Shown one piece after another: positions 17,467-24,895 of a stretch of DNA of 64,000 bases. The notes beneath the pieces were generated by a model. The model was given only the letters and a program-made list of their open reading frames with translations. It did not search any database and had not been told where the DNA came from. The position numbers were made by a program, and so were the translations under genes. Every line of letters starts with the position of its first letter. The stretch's first letter is position 1. Source of the DNA: DAOVRD01 sp964521715 (GTDB lineage: Bacteria; Planctomycetota; Brocadiia; SM23-32); the NCBI GenBank assembly GCA_964521715.1, contig CAZFSS010000001.1, positions 62,001 to 126,000 on the forward strand, read 5' to 3'.

Positions 17467-18048
17467 TCAATGGGAGAGCGCTTCTTCAACCAGGCTCTGT
17501 CTGTCCGCATCGGCGCCGAGCTTCTTCACGGCCGCCTTCACGGCCCTCTCGGCCGCCGCCCGCGATTCGCCCAGGGCGATCAGAGCTGCGACGGCGTCGC
17601 GGGCGACCTGGCCGGCCGGCCCCTCCCAGGGCTCGACGGCCAGTCCCTCGACGGGCCCCTGAAGCTCGGCCACCAGCCTCCTGGCCGTCTTGGCTCCGAT
17701 GCCCTTCACCATGCTCTTGAGCGCGTCGACGTCCTCGTCCAGGACGTAGCGCTTGAGCTGCCCGGGCGTGCATCCGCTCAGGATCCGCATGGCCACCATC
17801 GGCCCGATCTGGCTGACGCCCAGCAGCATGTGGAAGAGCTGGCGTTCGACCTCGGTGGCGAACCCGTACAGCCGCAGCTCGTCCTCGCGCACGTGCAGGC
17901 AGGTCAGGAGCCGGACCTCTTGGCCGACCTTGGGGAGGGACTCATAGGTGGCCAGAGAAACGTGCAGGCGCAAACCGACCCCGGCCGTCCGAACGATGGC
18001 GACGCCAGGGCTCTTGGAGGCAAGCTCGCCCTGGAGGAAGTCGATCAT
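17467..18048 (-). CDS. ruvA: Holliday junction DNA helicase subunit RuvA
   Basis: 193 aa, the usual length. N-terminal OB fold (IDFLQGELASKSPGVAIVRTAGVGLRLHVS), helix-hairpin-helix region (LLGVSQIGPMVAMRILSG, MVKGIGAKTARRLVAEL) and a C-terminal RuvB-binding helix domain (AALIALGESRAAAERAVKAAV). Binds four-way junctions and loads RuvB. It starts 6 bases after the TPR-alphaCTD gene stop, so the two are co-transcribed. Confidence 0.95.
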   Translation of the reverse strand: MIDFLQGELASKSPGVAIVRTAGVGLRLHVSLATYESLPKVGQEVRLLTCLHVREDELRLYGFATEVERQLFHMLLGVSQIGPMVAMRILSGCTPGQLKRYVLDEDVDALKSMVKGIGAKTARRLVAELQGPVEGLAVEPWEGPAGQVARDAVAALIALGESRAAAERAVKAAVKKLGADADRQSLVEEALSH

Positions 18049-18054
18049 CCCGAA

Positions 18055-19308
18055 TCAGTCGCTCTTGAGGGAGAGCCCCAGCGCGCCCAGTTTGGTCTCG
18101 ATCTCCTTCAGGCTGGTCGCGCCGAAGTTAGGGACGCCCAGCAAGTGCTTCCTGGTCAGTTGGATCAACTGGCCGACCGTCGTCACTCCCAACCGTTCCA
18201 TACACTTGCGGGACCGGGTCGAGAGCTCAAGCTCCTCGACCGACATGTTCAGCCTTTCCTGGACCGGTATGTCCTCGCCGGCCTCGAGCGCGCTGATCGC
18301 GCGGCCCGTCCTGGCGCCTGTGGCCTCGTAGCGGGCCAACAGATCCTGCACTTCGTGCTCGTTGAGCATGTTGTCCCGCACGGCGGGGCCGGGCATCGAG
18401 GCGCCGATCTCTCCCAGGCCTCCCTCGGGCAGGCCGAATATCTCGTCCATCGTCCTCAGGCGCTGCGGCTTGCTCACGTCGACGTACATCGTCAATGACG
18501 ACTCGGCGTCCTTCAGGTACAACTGCGCCTGCTTGTGCGTCGGCTCGATGGCCAGCACACGCTTGTAGCAGTTGATCGCCTCCTCGTATTCTCCGTGGTC
18601 TTCGTAGAGGACGCCCAGGTTGATCAGCGCGCCCACGTACGTGGGCTGGAGCCTGACGCAGCGCTCGTAGAGCCCCCTGGCGCGGTCGTCTTCGCCGTTC
18701 AGGTCGCAGTTCAGCGCCAGGCGGAACAGGCTGCGGGTATGCTTCGGGTCCTTGGTCAGAGCCGCCTCGAAGAACTCGATGGCCTGGCCGTACTCCCCCT
18801 CGGTCTCGGCCACGCGGCCCCTCGCGTAGAGGACGTCGGCCGACGCCCCCCCATCGTCGGGCAGGCCCTTCAGCAGCTTCTCCGCCGGTTCGTAGTCGCG
18901 CAGGTTGCAGTGGGCCTCGATCATCAGGACGTCGGTTTCCCGGTCGTCCTCGCTGAGTCGGCCCTTGTCCAGGTACTCGATGGCTTCCCGTTCCCGGCCC
19001 ATCTTCAGGTATGCGCGACCGAGGAAATGGGAAGCCGTCTTGCGCGTACGGATCTTCTCGAGCTCCCGCGCTGCGGCGCCGTAGTCGCCCCTCGCGAAGT
19101 GCAGTATGCCGACCTTCTCCAGCACGTCGCGCTGCTGGTCCTCGGAAGCTCCTTCGAGCTGCGCTTGCACGTCTCTGATCCGGCTGTCGGTGAAGTCGAC
19201 GTTCGAGTAGCTCTCGTAGATGCGCTGAACCAGCTCATCGAAGTTCGTGCGGTCGAGCACTCCGGCCAGCAGCTCGTCCAACTTCTGCTTCGTGGCAGCA
19301 GTCGTCAT
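18055..19308 (-). CDS. TPR protein fused to an RNA polymerase alpha C-terminal domain
   Basis: 417 aa. Residues about 60-320 are a tetratricopeptide array (repeats such as LHFARGDYGAAARELEKI, GRAYLKMGREREAIEYLDKG, ALINLGVLYEDHGEYEEAINCYKRVLAIEP). Residues about 353-417 are an alphaCTD: MSVEELELSTRSRKCMERLGVTTVGQLIQLTRKHLLGVPNFGATSLKEIETKLGALGLSL, split here only for description. In RNA polymerase that domain binds UP elements and activators through two helix-hairpin-helix motifs. The fusion is not the core rpoA: the N-terminal assembly domain is absent. Possible role: adaptor between a protein partner (TPR) and DNA or transcription machinery. AAAGGA precedes the ATG. First gene of the ruvAB-queH-spoIID run. 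Confidence 0.85.
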   Translation of the reverse strand: MTTAATKQKLDELLAGVLDRTNFDELVQRIYESYSNVDFTDSRIRDVQAQLEGASEDQQRDVLEKVGILHFARGDYGAAARELEKIRTRKTASHFLGRAYLKMGREREAIEYLDKGRLSEDDRETDVLMIEAHCNLRDYEPAEKLLKGLPDDGGASADVLYARGRVAETEGEYGQAIEFFEAALTKDPKHTRSLFRLALNCDLNGEDDRARGLYERCVRLQPTYVGALINLGVLYEDHGEYEEAINCYKRVLAIEPTHKQAQLYLKDAESSLTMYVDVSKPQRLRTMDEIFGLPEGGLGEIGASMPGPAVRDNMLNEHEVQDLLARYEATGARTGRAISALEAGEDIPVQERLNMSVEELELSTRSRKCMERLGVTTVGQLIQLTRKHLLGVPNFGATSLKEIETKLGALGLSLKSD

Positions 19309-19401
19309 AATGGTCCTTTAGCAAATGACTTAGGGCATGGAAGGAGGGCCATACAAGCGACATGCGACAGCACGCGCTTTTGTCTCAGGGTACCAGAAAG
19401 T

Positions 19402-19430
19402 TTGACCAGTGTCAAGCTATCTGGTATGCT
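19402..19430 (+). promoter_or_regulatory. Promoter for kdsA-nadD
   Basis: TTGACC -35 (19402-19407), 17-base spacer, TATGCT -10 (19425-19430); leader about 56 bases to the kdsA ATG. Confidence 0.6.
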
Positions 19431-19492
19431 GCTTGCTCTGGGGGCGCGACTGCTGCAAGGACCATGGTGGGCTCGGAAGGAAAGCCCGTCCG

Positions 19493-20317
19493 ATGGGAAG
19501 AGTCAACATAACGGACTCCGTCGCCGTCGGCGATGGCCTGCCCCTGTTCGTGGTGGCCGGGCCCTGCGTCATCGAGAGCAGGCAGTTGTGCATCGACATT
19601 GCGGGCCGCATGAAGGAGGCCTGCGACGAGCTGGAGCTGCCCTACGTCTTCAAGGCGTCCTTCGACAAGGCCAATCGGACCAGCATCGCGTCCTTCCGCG
19701 GCGTGGGGCTCGAGGAGGGGCTGCGCATCCTGGGCCAGGTGAAGGAGCAGGTGCATGTGCCCGTCCTGACGGACATCCACACGCCCGACCAGGCCGCGCC
19801 CGTCGCGCAGGTCGTCGACGTGCTCCAGATCCCCGCCTTCCTGTGCCGGCAGACAGACCTGCTGGTGGCCGCCGCCCGCACGGGCGCCGCGATCAACATC
19901 AAGAAGGGCCAGTTCATGGCTCCGGATGAGATGAAGCGCGCGGCGGAGAAGGTCACCCTGATGGGCAACGACCGCGTGATGCTGTGCGAGCGGGGCACGT
20001 GCTTCGGTTACCACGACTTGGTGGTGGACATGCGTTCCATCGTGCGCATGAAGTCCATCGGGCACCCGGTCCTGTTCGATGCCACGCATTCGACGCAGCG
20101 GCCGGGAGGCCTCGGCTTCCAGAGCGACGGGGAGCGGCAGATGATCCCCGCGTTGGCCCAGGCGGCCGTGGCCGTCGGCGTCGACGGCGTGTTCCTGGAA
20201 GTCCATCCCGACCCAGACACGGCCCTCTCCGACGGCGCCAGCATGCTGCACATCAATGCGGCTCCGGCCTTGCTGGCGCAGTTGAAGGCCATCTCGACTC
20301 TTCCGGGAATAAGGTGA
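19493..20317 (+). CDS. kdsA: 3-deoxy-8-phosphooctulonate synthase
   Basis: 274 aa; condenses phosphoenolpyruvate with arabinose-5-phosphate to Kdo-8-phosphate for lipopolysaccharide, which implies a Gram-negative outer membrane. Motifs: VVAGPCVIESRQLC, FKASFDKANRTSI, FRGVGLEEGLRIL, VLTDIHTPDQAAPVAQVVDVLQIPAFLCRQTDLL, INIKKGQFMAP, CERGTCFGYHDLVVDMR, VLFDATHSTQRPG. The Cys in AGPCVIES and a Cys-type residue set suggest it could be a metal-dependent form; this needs alignment. ATG at 19493 follows GGAAGG. The stop overlaps the nadD ATG by one base. Confidence 0.96.
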   Translation: MGRVNITDSVAVGDGLPLFVVAGPCVIESRQLCIDIAGRMKEACDELELPYVFKASFDKANRTSIASFRGVGLEEGLRILGQVKEQVHVPVLTDIHTPDQAAPVAQVVDVLQIPAFLCRQTDLLVAAARTGAAINIKKGQFMAPDEMKRAAEKVTLMGNDRVMLCERGTCFGYHDLVVDMRSIVRMKSIGHPVLFDATHSTQRPGGLGFQSDGERQMIPALAQAAVAVGVDGVFLEVHPDPDTALSDGASMLHINAAPALLAQLKAISTLPGIR

Positions 20318-20937
20318 TGGCCGGAACGGGCATCTTCGGGGGTTCGTTCAATCCCGTCCACGTCGGGCACCTGATCCTGGCCGAACGGGCCCGTTCGGAA
20401 CGTTCCCTGGACGAGGTCCTCTTCGTGCCCGCCCCGCGGCCCCCGCACAAGTCGGATCGCCCGCTGATTGCGGCCCGGCATCGCATGCGCATGGTGGAGC
20501 TGGCCATCGAGGGCAACCCGGCCTTCACGGCTCTGCCGCTCGAGATAGAACGCGAGGGGCCGTCCTACACGCTCACTACGGTCAGGCAGCTTCGCCAGGA
20601 GAAGGGCGGGGCGGATCTGTACCTCGTTCTTGGGGGGGACAGCCTGCACGACATCCCGACCTGGTGGCGCGCCGAGGAGCTGGTCCGAGAAGTGGACATC
20701 ATCGCCTTCGACCGGCCCGGCAGCACGGTCGAGGCAGCGCTTTCAAGGCTGACGGGCGTCTTCGGCGAGGCATGGGCGGAGCGGGTCCGCGAACTGAAGG
20801 TCGAGGCTCCCCTGCTGGACATGTCCGCCACGGACGTTCGCTGCCGGGTTGGCGAGGGCAAGTCCGTCCGCTACCTGGTGCCCGACGCGGTGCACCGCTA
20901 CATCATCGACAACGGCCTCTACCGCAGCGCCCGATGA
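20317..20937 (+). CDS. nadD: Nicotinate-nucleotide adenylyltransferase
   Basis: 206 aa; forms deamido-NAD from nicotinate mononucleotide and ATP. The nucleotidyltransferase signature GIFGGSFNPVHVGHL lies at residues 5-19, followed by EVLFVPAPRPPHK, LVLGGDSLHDIPTWW and a C-terminal MSATDVR box in place of the common S-S-x-x-R. Translation is coupled to kdsA by a TGATG overlap. No rsfS or proBA follows; the next gene is convergent. Confidence 0.94.
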   Translation: MAGTGIFGGSFNPVHVGHLILAERARSERSLDEVLFVPAPRPPHKSDRPLIAARHRMRMVELAIEGNPAFTALPLEIEREGPSYTLTTVRQLRQEKGGADLYLVLGGDSLHDIPTWWRAEELVREVDIIAFDRPGSTVEAALSRLTGVFGEAWAERVRELKVEAPLLDMSATDVRCRVGEGKSVRYLVPDAVHRYIIDNGLYRSAR

Positions 20938-20968
20938 GCCGTTGGGGCCGGTCGGCGCGCGGCGGCAT

Positions 20969-22009
20969 TCACTCGGGCTCGACGTCCTCCGTGTCTTCCA
21001 GGTCGCGGCCGGCTATGCGGCGCAGGTCCTGCCTTCGCTTGCGCCGGCTCGGGCTGCGCCTTGCCTTGGCGATCTGCTGCGTTGGCTCCTCGACGTCGGT
21101 CTCCCGCGGCACCCGCTGCTCCTCGGTTGTCTCGACGATTCTGACGTACCTGCCGTAGTGGGCCGGCGGCAGTTCGCCCGTTTCGACCGCTTCTTTGACG
21201 GCACAACCGGGCTCGTGCATGTGGAGGCAATCGGGCATGCGGCAATCCGCGGACAGCTCCCATATGCGGGGGAAGAACTGCGCCACGTCCCGCTTCTCGA
21301 TCTCCCACAGCGTGAACTCGCGTATGCCGGGCGTGTCCACGACGTAGCCGCCGAAGTCCAGGGCCAGCAGCGAGACGCTGCTGGTCGTGTGCCGCCCCTT
21401 CGCCATGACCGGTCCGGTCTTGAGCCTCAGGCCGGGCTGGATGGCATTGATCAGAGCCGATTTGCCGACGCCGCTGTGGCCGGCCAGAACCGTGCTCTTG
21501 TTGCGGAGGACGTTTATCAGGGCCCCCAGGCCCGTGCGCTTCGTGGCGCTGGTCAGGAGCACCTCGTAGCCCATCTCGCGGTAGAGCTCTGCGGCGTCCA
21601 GGTAATCCGATTCGTCCTTTGCCAGGTCGGTCTTGTTGATGCAGACGACCGGCTCGATGCCGCCGGCCTCGCCGGCGATGACGTAGCGGTCGATGATGCC
21701 GGGAGTCAGCGACGGCCTGCGGACGGAGGCGACGATGAGGATCTGGTCGACGTTGGCCACGATGACGTGTTCGATCCTGGGATCGCGGGGCGATCGGCGG
21801 GAAAGCTTGGTGCGGCGGGGAAGCACCTCCCCGATGATGCCCTCGCCCTCCTCGGTGGGCGCGAAGACAACGCCGTCGCCGACGGCCAGCGGCTTCGATT
21901 CCCCCGTGTCGCTCCCTACCAGACGCCCGCGGACCTTGCACTCGTAGGTCCTGCCGCCCGCGTTCACCTCGCACAGCACCGCTTGTATCTTCGTGACGGT
22001 CCCTTGCAT
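20969..22009 (-). CDS. rsgA: Ribosome small-subunit GTPase RsgA
   Basis: 346 aa circularly permuted GTPase that checks 30S maturation. OB fold at the N-terminus (VTKIQAVLCEVNAGGRTYECKVRGRL), then permuted motifs in the order NKTD (CINKTDLA), Walker A GHSGVGKSALIN, and DTPG (VVDTPGIREFTLW), followed by the zinc site CRMPDCLHMHEPGCAV. The C-terminal tail is very basic (RRSPSRRKRRQDLRR). It starts 8 bases after holB stops, so it ends the lipoylation operon. Confidence 0.95.
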   Translation of the reverse strand: MQGTVTKIQAVLCEVNAGGRTYECKVRGRLVGSDTGESKPLAVGDGVVFAPTEEGEGIIGEVLPRRTKLSRRSPRDPRIEHVIVANVDQILIVASVRRPSLTPGIIDRYVIAGEAGGIEPVVCINKTDLAKDESDYLDAAELYREMGYEVLLTSATKRTGLGALINVLRNKSTVLAGHSGVGKSALINAIQPGLRLKTGPVMAKGRHTTSSVSLLALDFGGYVVDTPGIREFTLWEIEKRDVAQFFPRIWELSADCRMPDCLHMHEPGCAVKEAVETGELPPAHYGRYVRIVETTEEQRVPRETDVEEPTQQIAKARRSPSRRKRRQDLRRIAGRDLEDTEDVEPE

Positions 22010-22017
22010 ACGCTCCT

Positions 22018-23046
22018 TCAGTCGGCGCCGGTGCGGCGACTCCCCAGTTCGGTGAACAGATGATCGAGCGCTAGGCGGCGGTTGGCGTTGTTGCCGACTG
22101 CCTCGATGGCGTCGAGCACGAGATCGGCCTGCTCGAGGAAGCCGTCGGGCCCGGCGTCGGCCGCCGCCTTCCGGATTGCGTCCCGCCCGGCCCTGTTGAG
22201 GAGGGGCGGCTCACCTTTGGGGTCAGCCGCCGTCACGGCGAGGTCGCGGTAGTAGAGGAGCGCGCACTCAAGCAGCTCCTGGAGCTCGACGCGGCTTGCA
22301 GCGGCGGAGCCGCCGGCCTGCCTGGCCAGGCCGTCCAGCCAGTCGGAGAGGCGGAAGTTGTCCTCGACGGAGACTGCCCGGAGCTGCTCGATCAACTCCT
22401 TGTTGAACGCGTGCAGCCCCCCCCGGCGGAGCTGCTCGGCCAGGCCGGGGCTGCCCCAGGCGCGGCCGGCCAGCCAATGCGCGTCTTCCGGCGCCGCGCC
22501 GTCCGCCTCGAGGCGGGCGCCCAGGACCTCGGGCCTGAGGTTCCGGAGCCTGACGACGCGGCAGCGGCTGATGACCGTCTCCGGGATCGGGCGGAGGCTC
22601 GACGCGATGAGCAGGAACACGCAGCCCCCCGGCGGCTCTTCCAGCGTCTTCAGGAAGCAGTTCGCCGCCTCGATGGACAGGCGTTCGGCGTCGCGGATGA
22701 CGAAGACGCGTCGCGAGGCGGTCACCGGCTTCAGGGCGGCCACGCGCTGCATCTCGCGCACCGCGTCGATCGGGATGAGCTGCCTGCTCTCGGGCACGGC
22801 CTCCTCCCGGTAGTCGGGGTGTCCGCCGGCGCCCATAAGCCGGCAGCTCCGGCAGGCCCCGCACGCGGCGTCCGGCTGCGGAGGCTCGTCGCACAGAAGG
22901 ATGCGGGCGAGCTCCCGCGCCATTGCCAAGCGTCCGGTGCCAGCAGAGCCTACGAAGAGAAGGGCGTGCGGCAGCCTGTCGCTCCTGAGCGCCGCACGGA
23001 TCAGGCGCGCCGCGGTCTCCTGTCCCGGGATGTCATCAAGCGACAT
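22018..23046 (-). CDS. holB: DNA polymerase III delta' subunit
   Basis: 342 aa clamp-loader subunit. The P-loop is degenerate (GSAGTGRLAMA, Arg where Lys is expected), as is normal for delta'. A four-cysteine zinc module follows (CDEPPQPDAACGACRSCRLM). Sensor-type FVIRDAERLSIEAANCFLKTLEEPPGG and SRCRVVRLRNL are clear. An upstream GTG at 23061 overlaps the lipoyl-domain stop; I prefer the ATG at 23046 because homologues begin near SLDDIPGQ and GAGGG precedes it. Confidence 0.9.
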   Translation of the reverse strand: MSLDDIPGQETAARLIRAALRSDRLPHALLFVGSAGTGRLAMARELARILLCDEPPQPDAACGACRSCRLMGAGGHPDYREEAVPESRQLIPIDAVREMQRVAALKPVTASRRVFVIRDAERLSIEAANCFLKTLEEPPGGCVFLLIASSLRPIPETVISRCRVVRLRNLRPEVLGARLEADGAAPEDAHWLAGRAWGSPGLAEQLRRGGLHAFNKELIEQLRAVSVEDNFRLSDWLDGLARQAGGSAAASRVELQELLECALLYYRDLAVTAADPKGEPPLLNRAGRDAIRKAAADAGPDGFLEQADLVLDAIEAVGNNANRRLALDHLFTELGSRRTGAD

Positions 23047-23057
23047 GGTGCCCTCGG

Positions 23058-23297
23058 TCACTCCTCCACGATGGCGAGCACTTCGCTGACTTTGACCTTG
23101 TCCCCTTCCATGGCGAGGATGCTCTTCAGCGTTCCGCTGACCGGGGCGGGCACGGTGAACGCCGCCTTGTCCGTCAGCATCTCCACCATGTCCTGTCCCT
23201 GTTGCAGCGCTTCGCCTTCCTCCACGTACCAGAAGGAGACCTCGGCCTCGTCGGGGGCGTCGTCGCCCAGGGATGGCAGCCTGACCTCGAATGCCAT
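23058..23297 (-). CDS. Free-standing lipoyl (biotinyl-lipoyl) domain protein
   Basis: 79 aa, a single lipoyl domain and nothing else. It matches the N-terminal lipoyl domain of 2-oxoacid dehydrogenase E2 subunits: VRLPSLGDDAPDEAEVSFWYVEEGEALQQGQDMVEMLTDKAAFTVPAPVSG, with the attachment lysine in LTDKAAF (near residue 44). No E2 subunit-binding or acyltransferase domain follows and no E1 gene is adjacent. lipA ends one base before its ATG and provides the GGAGG ribosome site, so lipoylation and acceptor are made together. It is not a GcvH (that fold is about 125 aa). Confidence 0.88.
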   Translation of the reverse strand: MAFEVRLPSLGDDAPDEAEVSFWYVEEGEALQQGQDMVEMLTDKAAFTVPAPVSGTLKSILAMEGDKVKVSEVLAIVEE

Positions 23298-23298
23298 G

Positions 23299-24201
23299 TC
23301 ATCCTCCGGTTGCGTTTCCTGATCCCGCGCCGGCCCGGCCCAGCAGGGCGGCGGCCACGGCCTCGGCGTGGTAGCTGCTTCGCACGAAGGGGCCGCTGGC
23401 GACCGCTGCGAACCCCATCTCCAGCGCCCGGGCCTTCAGCCCATCGAAGCGCTCGGGCGGCACGAACTCCACGACGGGATGGTGCGCCTGAGAGGGCGCC
23501 AGATACTGCCCCAGCGTCAGGACGCGGCAGCCTGCCTCCAGCAGGTCGGCCAACGCAGCGGCCAGCTCGTCCTCCGTCTCGCCGAGGCCGAGCATCAGTC
23601 CGCTCTTGACGACGGGGGGCGGGCAGGATTGCGCCGCCTGGGCAAGGACGGCCAGCGACCGGCCGTAGTCCGCCTGCGGCCTGACCTCCGGATACAGCCT
23701 GGGGACAGTCTCCACGTTGTGGTTGAAGACCTCCGGCCCGGCCTTCAGGACGCGCTCCACGTCATTGGGATTGCCCCTGAAGTCGGGCACCAGGACCTCC
23801 ACGGCCGCCGTCGCGGCCTCGTGAACGGCCCGGACCGTCCGCGCGAACTGCTCGCTTCCGCCATCCGGCAGGTCGTCGCGGGTCACGCTCGTGATAACGA
23901 CGTGCCGCAATGCCATGCGGCGCACCGCCTCGGCGATGCGGGCCGGTTCATCGGCGTCGGGGGGCCGGGGGATGCCGCTCGAAACGGCGCAGAACGTGCA
24001 GCCCCTCGTGCACACCGAGCCCAGTATCATGAATGTGGCGGTCCCTCGGGCGAAGCATTCCCCGATGTTCGGGCAGTGCGCCTCCTGGCAGATTGTGTGC
24101 AGGTCGAGCTCCTTCAGCAATGCCAGGACCGGTTCGGTGCTGCCGCGGGGGGGCAGGCGCCTCTTCAGCCAGGGGGCCAGTCTCTTGCCGGTTGCCTTCA
24201 T
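23299..24201 (-). CDS. lipA: Lipoyl synthase
   Basis: 300 aa radical SAM enzyme inserting two sulfurs into octanoylated carrier domains. The auxiliary cluster motif CQEAHCPNIGEC and the radical SAM motif CTRGCTFC are intact, and the C-terminal RSSYHAE serine that ligates the auxiliary cluster is present. It starts at the ATG that overlaps the lipB stop by four bases, which fits the usual N-terminus (MKATGKRLAPWLKRRLP). Confidence 0.96.
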   Translation of the reverse strand: MKATGKRLAPWLKRRLPPRGSTEPVLALLKELDLHTICQEAHCPNIGECFARGTATFMILGSVCTRGCTFCAVSSGIPRPPDADEPARIAEAVRRMALRHVVITSVTRDDLPDGGSEQFARTVRAVHEAATAAVEVLVPDFRGNPNDVERVLKAGPEVFNHNVETVPRLYPEVRPQADYGRSLAVLAQAAQSCPPPVVKSGLMLGLGETEDELAAALADLLEAGCRVLTLGQYLAPSQAHHPVVEFVPPERFDGLKARALEMGFAAVASGPFVRSSYHAEAVAAALLGRAGAGSGNATGG

Positions 24202-24890
24202 GCCGTCGCCACCGTCTGCGCAGCCGCCTTCGCAAGGGACATCTCGAAGTGCTCGGCGAAGTATCGCGCCGCCCGCTCGGCCACGTCTTCCAGGGCAGGT
24301 GCTGATCCCAGCTCGCGCTCCAGGGACGTGATCTCGGCCCGGCGCAGCCCGCACGGGACGATCAGGTCGAACCTGGACAGGTCGGTCGAGACGTTCAGGG
24401 CCACGCCGTGGTAGCTGACCCAGCGACGCACCGCGATGCCGATCGACGCGATCTTCCTGTTTTCCACCCAGACGCCCGTATGCGGGGAGTCGGCGTGAGC
24501 GGGCACGCCGTAGCTGCGGCAGAGCCTGACCAGCCAGCCCTCCAGGTCGCGCAGGTAGCGATGCAGGTCGCAGCCGCGCGGCTTCAGGTGGACGATGGGA
24601 TAGACCACCAACTGGCCGGGGCCGTGGAAGGTGACCTCCCCGCCGCGGTTCGTCTCGGCCACCGAGACGCCGAGCTCCGCCAGCCGCGACTCGCCCGCCA
24701 GCACGTCGGAACGCCGGCCTCGGCGGCCGAGCGTGATCGTCGCAGGGTGTTCGATGCAGAGCAGGTAGTTGGCTGCGCCCTCGGAGGCGATGCAGGCGTC
24801 CCGCAGTCGCTCCTGAAGCTGTACCGCTTCCTGGTAGCCCAAATGGAGCAGGTCAGTGCGGAACAGCCTCGGTCGTTCGGCGGCTGCCAT
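24198..24890 (-). CDS. lipB: Octanoyl-(ACP):protein octanoyltransferase
   Basis: 230 aa; transfers octanoate from ACP to lipoyl domains. Motifs YLLCIEHPATITLGRRG, NRGGEVTFHGPGQLVVYPIVHLK, HTGVWVENRKIASIGIAVRRWVSYHGVALNV and IVPCGL with the catalytic Cys and Lys are clear. The ATG at 24890 follows GGAGGGG inside the lpd end, 5 bases after its stop codon. Together with lipA it gives complete endogenous lipoate assembly. Confidence 0.95.
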   Translation of the reverse strand: MAAAERPRLFRTDLLHLGYQEAVQLQERLRDACIASEGAANYLLCIEHPATITLGRRGRRSDVLAGESRLAELGVSVAETNRGGEVTFHGPGQLVVYPIVHLKPRGCDLHRYLRDLEGWLVRLCRSYGVPAHADSPHTGVWVENRKIASIGIAVRRWVSYHGVALNVSTDLSRFDLIVPCGLRRAEITSLERELGSAPALEDVAERAARYFAEHFEMSLAKAAAQTVATA

Positions 24891-24895
24891 CGCGG

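Noticed and set aside
23058..23297. GcvH glycine-cleavage H protein
   Set aside because: It is 79 aa and has the E2-type LPSLGDDAPDEAEV and LTDKAAF pattern; GcvH is about 125 aa and no gcvT or gcvP is adjacent.
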